Shown: positions 1 to 5,780, numbered from the stretch's first letter. The stretch is DNA of 7,480 nucleotides from an uncultured Bacilli bacterium (GCA_910585915.1 CAJUGF010000056.1:1-7480); one strand, 5' to 3'. Notes: generated by a model not told the origin, from the letters alone. Program-made: numbers and translations.

Positions 1-40
1 GCAAACAAAAAGCGATATACTCTTTTTCAATATATCACTT
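1..40 (-). terminator. Rho-independent terminator of rpmB
   Basis: Read on the minus strand, AAGTGATATA pairs with TATATCGCTT (10 bp with one wobble pair) around an 11-base A-rich loop. A T-rich tail, TTTGTTTGC, follows and runs to the window edge. It lies about 34 bases past the rpmB stop, with the run of T on the correct side for minus-strand transcription. The tail is interrupted by a G and cut by the window edge, so its full length cannot be judged. Confidence 0.7.
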
Positions 41-53
41 TGTCAACAATCTG

Positions 54-73
54 AACTCCATAACCATGGAGTT
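54..73. other. perfect 8-bp hairpin abutting the rpmB stop codon
   Basis: AACTCCAT and ATGGAGTT form a perfect 8-bp stem with a 4-base loop (AACC), directly next to the rpmB stop codon at 74-76. On the minus strand no run of T follows, so it is unlikely to terminate rpmB by itself and may instead protect the mRNA 3' end or slow ribosomes at the stop. On the plus strand it is followed by TTTTAATTT, so it could act as a weak terminator for transcription entering from the left. Which strand matters is not decidable here. Confidence 0.5.
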
Positions 74-232
74 TTAATTTGCTTTTTTCGCTTCTCTTGC
101 ACTAATAATAACTTTTTGACCATTAATAGTCTTCTTTTGTAAATTAGGCTTTTGACGACTCTTAGTCGCATTACAAGCTTTACTTCTTAAATTTACAGTT
201 AAAGGTTTTTTATTTGATACTTTTTTTGCCAT
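74..232 (-). CDS. rpmB: 50S ribosomal protein L28, short form
   Basis: The gene encodes 52 residues, starting MAKKVSNKKP and ending REAKKAN. The core matches L28: a SKACNATKSRQKPNLQKK segment corresponds to the usual SHAxNxTKRxxxPNLQK, and VIISARE to the usual VSARAL strand. L28 is a protein of the large ribosomal subunit near the E site, important for assembly. Typical bacterial L28 has about 60-78 residues. This one lacks most of the N-terminal CxxTG...GN segment, including the cysteine of zinc-binding forms. The ATG is fixed by a strong ribosome site, GGGAGGTG, seven bases upstream (240-247 on the plus strand). The gene stands alone, with its own promoter (268-296) and terminator (1-40), as expected for rpmB. 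It reads away from the membrane-protein operon at 411. Identification rests on motif matching by eye. Confidence 0.87.
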   Translation of the reverse strand: MAKKVSNKKPLTVNLRSKACNATKSRQKPNLQKKTINGQKVIISAREAKKAN

Positions 233-267
233 GAACAATCACCTCCCAGAATTCCTCTCGTTAAATC

Positions 268-296
268 ATTTTATCATTAAATAATATTCAAGTCAA
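268..296 (-). promoter_or_regulatory. sigma-A promoter of rpmB
   Basis: On the minus strand, TTGACT (291-296) and TAAAAT (268-273) are separated by exactly 17 bases, close to the housekeeping consensus. The expected start of transcription near 261 leaves a leader of about 29 bases containing the GGGAGGTG ribosome site. I see no riboswitch or leader-peptide structure in so short a leader. Confidence 0.8.
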
Positions 297-353
297 ATAG
301 GATCATGAGTTTTGTTCTTTTGTTATACAATCGAAGTGAAAAAATAAAAAAAT

Positions 354-381
354 TTGACAAAAGAAAAAAAATATATATAAT
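354..381 (+). promoter_or_regulatory. sigma-A promoter of the membrane-protein pair
   Basis: A perfect TTGACA (354-359) and a perfect TATAAT (376-381) are separated by 16 bases of A-rich DNA. This near-consensus arrangement predicts strong constitutive transcription starting near 388, about 23 bases before the chosen ATG at 411. The promoter is back to back with that of rpmB, about 57 bases between the two -35 elements. I see no operator-like palindrome in the space between. Confidence 0.82.
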
Positions 382-410
382 AACAACGAAAAAAGGAAAG
401 CGTGACTAGT

Positions 411-1019
411 ATGAAAGGACAAAACGAAGAACAAATTATCAATATTGATCTTGTAAATGATATTCTAAACGAAGAAAATAAAATAAAAGAAATGAATTCT
501 GTGCTAATCGCTCTAAAAGATGGCGAAAAAAAATTAGAAGAATACTTAAAGAAAATGGAAAAAAATTGGAACCTATTATATCATATCGGCCTTGGTGTAT
601 TAATTGCAATACTATATATAATTATTGTAATTATCCTTTCAAATAGTTTAAAAAGTAATTATTCATTCTTCAATGGAATGCAAGATATGTGTACAAAAAT
701 TCTACCAACACTAATTCTTGCTAATTGTTTACAACTTTTATCCATATGGACGTTTCAATTATATAAGAAACCAATAGACAAGAGTATATTCAATATAAGA
801 ACAGAAATATTGGAACTGTCCAAAAAAATCATTCAAGAAATCCATTACTTAAATGATTTAAAGAATAAGCAAATAGAATTAGAAGTTCAAGAAGACTTGC
901 CTAAATATAACTTAGAGACATTCTTAAATAAACTAGCCACATCGCCAGAATATGAAATGACAAGAATTCTTGATAGTTTAATACCTGAAGTGGAATTACC
1001 AAGAAAAGTTCAGGAATAA
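411..1019 (+). CDS. hypothetical two-pass membrane protein with coiled-coil flanks
   Basis: The product has 202 residues if it starts at the ATG at 411; I do not recognise the family. Residues 1-55 are charged and probably helical (KKLEEYLKKMEKN). Two hydrophobic segments follow, about residues 56-78 (GLGVLIAILYIIIVIILS) and 97-117 (ILPTLILANCLQLLSIWTF), joined by a loop of about 18 residues. A charged C-terminal tail of about 85 residues includes a helical KKIIQEIHYLNDLKNKQIELE stretch. With two passes, both tails should lie on the same side, probably the cytoplasm. There is no signal peptide, enzyme motif or cysteine pair. An in-frame GTG at 402 is possible, but the AAAGGAAAG ribosome site (392-400) is too close to it; spacing to the ATG is somewhat long. 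It is followed after 23 bases by a gene of the same architecture, and the two probably form one transcript and perhaps one complex. Confidence 0.75.
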   Translation: MKGQNEEQIINIDLVNDILNEENKIKEMNSVLIALKDGEKKLEEYLKKMEKNWNLLYHIGLGVLIAILYIIIVIILSNSLKSNYSFFNGMQDMCTKILPTLILANCLQLLSIWTFQLYKKPIDKSIFNIRTEILELSKKIIQEIHYLNDLKNKQIELEVQEDLPKYNLETFLNKLATSPEYEMTRILDSLIPEVELPRKVQE

Positions 1020-1042
1020 AGATAAAGAATAAGGAGGAAAAC

Positions 1043-1909
1043 ATGACAATCAAAGCAAAAATAAGAAAAAAAGAAAAAATAATTAAAAAAATCAAAGAAA
1101 AAATAGATAATATCATAGAACAGAAGAAAAAAAACAAATGTAGGAATTTCTTTACTAAAAAACTTGGCAGTATTGTGTTTTTCTACGCAATCGTAGCATT
1201 TGTAACCTATGGAATTCTTTTGAAAGCTAACAGCTATTTAAATGTTCCAATGAACCAAAGTTTCATGCAATCTTACTCAATAAAAACATTTTGCCTGTTA
1301 AGTGGTTTATCAATAACATTTAACGGATTGTTCTTTCCACGAAAAGTTAGAAAAAGATCAATAAAATTAAAAAAACAAAAAAATAAACTAATAAAAGAAC
1401 TGGAAAAAGAAAAAAGTTTATTAAAAGAATTAAAAGCTCAGTTAGAATCATCTAAAAGAGTGAATATGACAAATAATAACATCTCACAAAACAAGAACTT
1501 AAGTCTTCAAGAAAAAATAGAGCTTAGTTTACAATCAGACATAAAGAAAGACATTAGTGCTGAATTAAAAAAAGACTTTATACCAAAAGAAGAGATAAAG
1601 AGCCAAGAAGCACTGAGCTTTATAGAAAAAATAGAACTTTGCTTACAAGAAGACATAGATAAAGAAGTTATAACAAAAGAAGAAAGAAAGAATCAAGAAA
1701 CACTAAGTTTTAAAGAAAAAATAGAGCTTTATTTACAAGAAGATATATCAAGCTTAAAAAGCTCAGAACAAAAGATGAATTTTACACAAGAAGCAAATAT
1801 AAAAAGACAAGAAATGCAAAAGTTTAAAGAAAGATTATTAAAGATCAAGACAAATACAGAAGCACAAAGTTCATACTTAAATAAAGGACGAAAAAGAGTA
1901 ATAGGGTAA
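1043..1909 (+). CDS. hypothetical two-pass membrane protein with repeated acidic C-terminal motif
   Basis: The product has 288 residues of unrecognised family. The ATG is set by a strong AAGGAGG (1031-1037). Residues 1-40 are extremely basic (KIRKKEKIIKKIKEK), followed by membrane segments at about 42-61 (GSIVFFYAIVAFVTYGILL) and 80-98 (IKTFCLLSGLSITFNGLFF). A basic stop-transfer patch, RKVRKRSIKLKKQK, comes next, then a coiled coil to about residue 137. The rest is a hydrophilic tail in which the motif LSxxEKIELxLQxDI appears three times (residues 152-170, 190-208, 220-238), with a possible degraded fourth copy (FKERLLKI, 261-268). Basic ends and two passes predict both termini in the cytoplasm. 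The layout mirrors the gene just upstream, although I see no clear sequence identity, and a terminator closes the pair at 1910-1935. Repeated short helices alternating with Lys/Glu linkers suggest a scaffold or binding tail; this is inference. Confidence 0.8.
   Translation: MTIKAKIRKKEKIIKKIKEKIDNIIEQKKKNKCRNFFTKKLGSIVFFYAIVAFVTYGILLKANSYLNVPMNQSFMQSYSIKTFCLLSGLSITFNGLFFPRKVRKRSIKLKKQKNKLIKELEKEKSLLKELKAQLESSKRVNMTNNNISQNKNLSLQEKIELSLQSDIKKDISAELKKDFIPKEEIKSQEALSFIEKIELCLQEDIDKEVITKEERKNQETLSFKEKIELYLQEDISSLKSSEQKMNFTQEANIKRQEMQKFKERLLKIKTNTEAQSSYLNKGRKRVIG
1496..1756 (+). repeat. in-gene repeats coding for LSxxEKIELxLQxDI motifs
   Basis: Three copies lie within the second membrane-protein gene, at 1496-1552, 1610-1666 and 1700-1756. 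Copies two and three belong to a tandem 30-residue unit (residues 180-209 and 210-239), both running KEE-K-QE-LSF-EKIEL-LQEDI. Copy one is shorter and lies 38 residues before copy two. The DNA is also similar, with near-identical GAAAAAATAGA(A/G)CTT cores, which suggests fairly recent duplication rather than only protein-level constraint. Such repeats can change copy number between strains. Confidence 0.8.
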
Positions 1910-1935
1910 AAAGACGATATAAAGCGTCTTTTTTT
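1910..1935 (+). terminator. Rho-independent terminator of the membrane-protein pair
   Basis: AAAGACG and CGTCTTT form a 7-bp stem around an 8-base loop, followed by a further run of T to 1935. It begins directly after the stop codon at 1907-1909. It isolates the pair from the radical SAM operon, whose promoter begins about 45 bases later. Confidence 0.85.
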
Positions 1936-1968
1936 GCTTCTTTGTAAAAAATTACCATAACAAAAAAG

Positions 1969-1982
1969 CAAACGAATGTTTG
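1969..1982 (+). promoter_or_regulatory. LexA/SOS-box-like operator
   Basis: The sequence CAAACGAATGTTTG is a perfect 5-bp inverted repeat with a 4-base centre. Compared with the Bacillus LexA (DinR) consensus CGAACRNRYGTTYC it matches 12 of 14 positions. The two differences are A for G at position 2 and G for C at position 14; the latter keeps the palindrome. It overlaps the first three bases of the -35 element of the radical SAM promoter, an ideal place for a repressor. DNA-damage control of this operon is inferred from this match and from the DNA-repair character of the first two genes. The lexA gene is not in the window. Confidence 0.55.
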
Positions 1983-2008
1983 ATAAAAATTTCTTTTTGT
2001 AGTACAAT
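1980..2008 (+). promoter_or_regulatory. sigma-A promoter of the radical SAM-DUF4130-chaperonin operon
   Basis: TTGATA (1980-1985) and TACAAT (2003-2008) are separated by exactly 17 bases. The expected start of transcription, near 2015, is only about 10 bases before the ATG at 2025. The mRNA therefore begins almost at its own ribosome site, GGTGAT (2015-2020). The promoter overlaps a LexA-like palindrome. Confidence 0.75.
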
Positions 2009-2024
2009 ATGCTTGGTGATTGTC

Positions 2025-3233
2025 ATGGAATTACAAGAAAAACTAAAAATATTAGCAGATAGTGCAAAATATGATGCCTCTTGTTCGTCAAGCGGAGGGA
2101 ATCGAAAAAATAATGGTGGAATTGGTAATACATCAGTTTCTGGCATCTGCCATTCTTTTTCTTCAGATGGCAGATGTATTTCACTTTTAAAAATTCTATT
2201 AACTAATTGTTGTATTTATGATTGCAAATACTGTTTAAATAGAAAAAGCAATAATATTAAAAGAGCTATTTTTACACCAGAAGAAATTTGTACTATTACC
2301 TTAAATTTCTATCGTCGGAATTATATTGAAGGATTATTTTTAAGTTCAGGAGTTATTAAAAGCCCAGACTATACGATGAAACTTCTAATTAAAACCGTTT
2401 CACTATTACGCCACAAATATCACTTTAACGGATATATTCATGCGAAGGCAATACCAAAATCTAGTTCTAGTCTTTTAAAAGAATTAGGATCTCTTGTCGA
2501 TCGCTTGAGTGCTAATATTGAACTTCCTACAGAAAATAGCTTAAAACTATTAGCACCCAATAAAGAAAGTAAAAATGTTTCAGAAATTATGGAATATGTG
2601 AAAACAAATCAAAGTAAAAAGTACGTACCAGCAGGTCAAAGTACTCAAATGATTATAGGTGCAACAAGAGAAACTGATTTCCAAATTATGAGCAAAAGTT
2701 CTGATTTATACCATAAATATCATTTGAAAAGAGTTTTCTATTCTGCTTATGTACCAATAAATAAAGACAATTTGTTACCAAGTTTAGAGCATCCCCCCTT
2801 AATAAGAGAAAACAGATTATATCAAGCGGATTGGTTACTTCGCTATTACAACTTTAAAGTAACAGACCTTTTGGACATTCAAAATCCGAACTTTAACGTT
2901 TTAATTGATCCTAAAGCGGATTGGGCAATAAGACATCTAGAAGAGTTTCCTAAAGAAATTAACACATGTTCTTACAATGATTTATTAAAAATTCCAGGAA
3001 TCGGTATAAAAAGTGCCAAACGAATTATAAGCTCTCGTAAACACTTTACAATACATCTAGAAGACTTAAAACGTATGGGAGTGGTATTAAAAAGAGCCAA
3101 GTATTTTATTTTATGCAATGGAAAATATGTTACTAATAGAGATCTTTTTAACCAAAAATTTATTGAAAAGAACATTATTTTAGAAGAAAAAAATATGACA
3201 GCACTTTGTAAAGAGCAATTGAGGTTGTTTTAA
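2025..3233 (+). CDS. putative DNA modification/repair radical SAM protein with C-terminal helix-hairpin-helix
   Basis: The protein has 402 residues. Its cysteines C63, C67 and C70 form the CxxxCxxC motif (CIYDCKYC) that holds the [4Fe-4S] cluster and S-adenosylmethionine in radical SAM enzymes. The surrounding text (GRCISLLKILLTN, YRRNYIEGLFLSSG, IELPTE, PAGQSTQMIIGA, LYQADWLLRYY) closely resembles the family annotated as 'putative DNA modification/repair radical SAM protein' (TIGR03916 type). Near the C-terminus, PGIG (324-327) in LLKIPGIGIKSAKRII is a helix-hairpin-helix, a non-specific DNA-binding element. The substrate and reaction of the family are not established. An upstream in-frame TTG at 1980 is rejected because it lies inside the promoter; GGTGAT at 2015-2020 supports ATG 2025. 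The stop TAA shares its last base with the next ATG, so expression of the DUF4130 partner is coupled. In other genomes the pair is linked to uracil-DNA-glycosylase-like genes; none is visible here. Confidence 0.9.
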   Translation: MELQEKLKILADSAKYDASCSSSGGNRKNNGGIGNTSVSGICHSFSSDGRCISLLKILLTNCCIYDCKYCLNRKSNNIKRAIFTPEEICTITLNFYRRNYIEGLFLSSGVIKSPDYTMKLLIKTVSLLRHKYHFNGYIHAKAIPKSSSSLLKELGSLVDRLSANIELPTENSLKLLAPNKESKNVSEIMEYVKTNQSKKYVPAGQSTQMIIGATRETDFQIMSKSSDLYHKYHLKRVFYSAYVPINKDNLLPSLEHPPLIRENRLYQADWLLRYYNFKVTDLLDIQNPNFNVLIDPKADWAIRHLEEFPKEINTCSYNDLLKIPGIGIKSAKRIISSRKHFTIHLEDLKRMGVVLKRAKYFILCNGKYVTNRDLFNQKFIEKNIILEEKNMTALCKEQLRLF

Positions 3234-3979
3234 TGAATTATGTGTTCATCTATGAAGGAGATTTCATTTCCCTTTTAAATATAATTTTATATCTTATAAA
3301 AAATAACCTCCAAGTGGAAAATATCAAAACAGAAAACTATAATCCATCTTTGTTTGAACAGACCATTCACTTAACCGTAATGCAAGATGAAAAAATTATC
3401 GACCAAATAACTCAGGCATTTGGGATACACGCCCTAAGATCAATGTATTATGTTTTCTTATCAGAGGAAGAAAACAAAGAATTAATTCTCTACTATTTTT
3501 TTCGAAACGCTTTAAAGTATCGCCATCGAATCATGTATTATCGTAATTTAAAATGCGTAAGTGAAGTCTTGCGAATCTCAAATTATGTAAGACATGAAAT
3601 TCACAAAATGAAAGGGTTTTTAAGATTTAAAGTGCTAGAGAAAAACATTTTATATGCAGAAATGGAACCAACAAATAATATTCTTTTTTTAGTATCTTGC
3701 CATTTTATTCATCGCTTAAAAAATGAATTTTGGATTATAAAAGATAATAAGAGAAAAATAATAAGTATATATGATAAAAAAGAGTTTGTAATTGTCAACG
3801 AAAAAGAATTTCATTTAGCAATAGAAAAAGAGAGTATAGAAGAACAAAAAATAGAATTGCTATGGCGAACTTTTTATAAAACGATTGGGATTAAAGAAAG
3901 AAAAAATGATCGCTGTCGAAGGAACTTTATGCCCAAAAAGTATTGGAAATATATAACAGAAGTTAAGGAGGAATTATGA
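3233..3979 (+). CDS. DUF4130-type probable DNA metabolism protein, radical SAM partner
   Basis: The protein has 248 residues. It begins VFIYEGDFISLLNII, like the usual start of the family annotated as 'probable DNA metabolism protein' (TIGR03915, DUF4130). It also carries the two conserved blocks. The first is HEIHKMKGFLRF (121-132) followed by YAEMEP and HFIHRLKNEFWII. The second is LLWRTFYKTIGIKERKN followed by RRNFMPKKYW (229-238). Likely functional residues are H121, H124, R161, R223 and the RRNFMPKKYW block, judged only by conservation. The family is known as the gene neighbour of the radical SAM DNA-repair protein, and in other bacteria is fused to a uracil-DNA glycosylase-like domain; its activity is unproven. 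No such domain is fused here. GAGGT at 3221-3225, inside the upstream gene, is the ribosome site. Its stop overlaps the next start as ATGA, coupling it to the chaperonin. Confidence 0.88.
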   Translation: MNYVFIYEGDFISLLNIILYLIKNNLQVENIKTENYNPSLFEQTIHLTVMQDEKIIDQITQAFGIHALRSMYYVFLSEEENKELILYYFFRNALKYRHRIMYYRNLKCVSEVLRISNYVRHEIHKMKGFLRFKVLEKNILYAEMEPTNNILFLVSCHFIHRLKNEFWIIKDNKRKIISIYDKKEFVIVNEKEFHLAIEKESIEEQKIELLWRTFYKTIGIKERKNDRCRRNFMPKKYWKYITEVKEEL

Positions 3980-5523
3980 AAAAAATAGTAAATGGAAAAG
4001 AATTACAAGAAAAGATTTTAGAAAGCATTCATCTGTTATGTGGAACGGTCAAAGAAACTTTAGGTCCGAAAGGGAATAATGTTTTAATTGATCATTCTAA
4101 TTTCTCTCCTTTTATCACAAATGATGGAGTTACAATTGCGCAAAATATTGAGAGCGAAGATGAAACCATTGGAGCTATTTTAGAGATTATCAAAGAAGCA
4201 TCTATTAAAACAAATGAAGAAGTGGGAGATGGTACAACTACAACTCTTGTTTTATTAGAAAGTATTTATATAAAGAGTTTAGAATATATTGAAAAAGGTG
4301 GTTCTCCGATTTTACTAAAAAAAGAATTAGATAAAACATTAGAAACAATTTTAAATGAATTACAAAAATTAAAAAGAAAAGCAACAATAAAGGACTTAAA
4401 AAATATAGCATCCATTTCTGCAGGTGATGAAAAATTAGGAAATTTAGCATATCAAGTGATGAGAAGGGTAAAACACAAAGAAGCAATAACTGTAAAGGAA
4501 ATTCCAGAAAATAAAACAACTGTTTCATACCTCAAAGGATACACTTGTGAAACAACATTAGCATCGCCATACTTTTTAAAGGATATAAATAAATTAATTT
4601 GTAAGAATGCCTATATATTAATTATGAATACACCTCTTACAAATTTAGAAAGCATCAGTTTCTTATTAAATGATATTTTAAAAAATAAAAAAAGCTTAAT
4701 AATAATTGCCAATGGCTTTGAGGATAATATAGTTGAAGAACTAGTATCTATTTCCCTAATAGAGGAAATAAGCATTTGTTTACTAAAAATTGAAGAATAT
4801 GGAATGCATATCTATGAAATAATGAAAGACATAGAATGTATTACAGATGCTAAAATAGTTGAAGACACAATAACGAGTAAAAATGTAGGAATAATAGAAA
4901 ATATAGAAATAACTAAAGAGAAAATAAGAATTGATTTCAAAACAGCAGAAAAAACAAAAGGTTATTTAACAAAATTAAAACAATTATTAAAAGAGATTGA
5001 AAATGATTTAGAAAAAGAATTTTATGAAAAGAGAATAGCAATGTTTTTTAATGGGACAGCACTAATAAAATTAGGAGCCCCAACTAAAATAGAAAGAATA
5101 GAAAAAAGAATGCGTTTAGAGGATGCCTTATGCGCTTTATCAACATCAGATAAAGGTATTTTATTAGGAAGTGGTATAAGTCTTTTACAAGTTGCAAGTA
5201 AATTGAGTAGAAAAAATGCTGCCTGTAAAATCTGGAAAGAAGCATTAAAAAAACCATTAGAACAAATTACCAAAAATGCTGGATTAAACTTTTTAGAAAT
5301 CAGAAAACAAATTGAAGATGAAAAATATAATCTAATCTACAATATTTCTAATGATACATGGGAAGAAAGCTTACATACTAAAGTAATTGATCCATTTCTA
5401 GTAGTTGCACAAGCGTTAATAAATGCAACATCAATTGCAGGTATGCTTCTTACTACAAAAAGTTTAATCATTAACGAATATAAAAATAATAGCAACAAAG
5501 AAACGGAATATAACAATTGGTAA
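3976..5523 (+). CDS. divergent group I chaperonin (GroEL-like)
   Basis: The protein has 515 residues, against about 540 for a standard GroEL. The ATP-site core is kept: TLGPKGNNVLID (28-39), ITNDGVTIA (47-55, D50), VGDGTTTT (83-90, D85), the hydrolytic aspartate in LEDAL (D383, matching D398 of E. coli) and the DP-motif aspartate D472. TSIAGMLLTT near the end matches the usual AASVAGL-TTE. Much else has drifted. GGG of the nucleotide loop is GSG (398-400), and the near-universal apical KAPGFGDRRK reads KIEEYGMHIY (271-280). SPYF of the substrate face survives (197-200), but the C-terminal Gly-Met repeats are absent. A strong AAGGAGG (3965-3971) and an ATGA overlap tie it to the DUF4130 gene. 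No groES is in the window. It may be a specialised chaperonin or the fast-evolving only copy; ATP-driven folding is likely, GroES dependence doubtful. A gene symbol is withheld for that reason. Confidence 0.88.
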   Translation: MKKIVNGKELQEKILESIHLLCGTVKETLGPKGNNVLIDHSNFSPFITNDGVTIAQNIESEDETIGAILEIIKEASIKTNEEVGDGTTTTLVLLESIYIKSLEYIEKGGSPILLKKELDKTLETILNELQKLKRKATIKDLKNIASISAGDEKLGNLAYQVMRRVKHKEAITVKEIPENKTTVSYLKGYTCETTLASPYFLKDINKLICKNAYILIMNTPLTNLESISFLLNDILKNKKSLIIIANGFEDNIVEELVSISLIEEISICLLKIEEYGMHIYEIMKDIECITDAKIVEDTITSKNVGIIENIEITKEKIRIDFKTAEKTKGYLTKLKQLLKEIENDLEKEFYEKRIAMFFNGTALIKLGAPTKIERIEKRMRLEDALCALSTSDKGILLGSGISLLQVASKLSRKNAACKIWKEALKKPLEQITKNAGLNFLEIRKQIEDEKYNLIYNISNDTWEESLHTKVIDPFLVVAQALINATSIAGMLLTTKSLIINEYKNNSNKETEYNNW

Positions 5524-5585
5524 ATATAACAGAGGGCTTCTTGAAGTATGAAACTAAGAAAAAAATTTTAGCAACAAAATTTATG

Positions 5586-5608
5586 AGGATATAAAAAATC
5601 CTTTTTTT
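5586..5608 (+). terminator. weak Rho-independent terminator after the chaperonin
   Basis: AGGAT and ATCCT form a 5-bp stem around a 7-base A-rich loop and run into a stretch of seven T (5602-5608). It lies about 63 bases after the chaperonin stop. The stem is short, so termination may be partial and some transcription may continue into dnaE. Confidence 0.5.
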
Positions 5609-5748
5609 ATGCCATTTTTATTTCCCAACTAAAAAATAAATTTAATTCTTGAGTAAAAAAGGAAAAATGCAAAAAAGAAGTAATAATAACAATGAGACAT
5701 AAAATTGCAGAAGAAAAAAGAGAAGTTATAGAATTAGAAAAAGGATAA

Positions 5749-5757
5749 TGATATAAT
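5749..5757 (+). promoter_or_regulatory. extended -10 promoter of dnaE
   Basis: A perfect TATAAT (5752-5757) is preceded by TG one base upstream (5749-5750), the extended -10 arrangement that can work without a good -35 element. No convincing -35 is visible; the best nearby candidate is TTATAG at 5727, at 19-base spacing. The predicted start near 5764 gives a leader of about 17 bases. No LexA-like box is seen here. The rest of the gap after the chaperonin (5524-5748), apart from the terminator at 5586-5608, is A-rich and holds nothing else I can support. Confidence 0.6.
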
Positions 5758-5780
5758 AAGAAAGAAAGCAGGGTGGTCAA

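Noticed and set aside
325..331. TACAAT-like hexamer between the divergent promoters
   Set aside because: No -35 element lies at proper spacing, while a near-perfect promoter lies just downstream at 354-381.
402..410. GTG start nine bases upstream of the chosen ATG of the first membrane protein
   Set aside because: It is in frame but only a few bases from AAAGGAAAG, too close for normal initiation. ATG at 411 is a better, though not ideal, distance. It adds only three residues.
901..1137. Minus-strand open frame rich in Phe, Leu and Ile
   Set aside because: It is a shadow of A-rich lysine-coding DNA in the two membrane-protein genes, without a ribosome site or family resemblance.
1496..1756. 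Possible CRISPR-like or phage repeat array
   Set aside because: The repeats are in frame, unevenly spaced (38 and 30 codons), diverged and protein-coding. No leader, cas gene or unique spacers are present.
1980..2024. In-frame upstream TTG extension of the radical SAM gene
   Set aside because: The added codons would be translated from the -35 to -10 region of the promoter, and the family's N-terminal text (LQEKLKILADSAKYDASC) begins at ATG 2025.
1729..2146. Two overlapping minus-strand open frames across the terminator and operon promoter
   Set aside because: They overlap strongly supported plus-strand genes and regulatory sites, have low-complexity composition, and lack ribosome sites.
4238..4528. 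Minus-strand open frame inside the chaperonin gene, and a similar one at 5022-5273
   Set aside because: Leu/Phe-rich antisense products of an AT-rich coding strand; the plus-strand frame carries conserved chaperonin motifs throughout.
3976..5523. Group II (thermosome-like) or group III chaperonin
   Set aside because: TLGPKGNNVLID, the N-terminal spacing and the LEDAL/IDP motifs fit group I, and there is no clear helical-protrusion insertion. A phylogeny would be needed to exclude group III firmly.
5692..5748. 18-codon open frame (MRHKIAEEKREV...) before dnaE
   Set aside because: It is very short, in A-rich intergenic DNA, with no convincing ribosome site, and is cut close by the dnaE promoter. 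It could be a chance frame.
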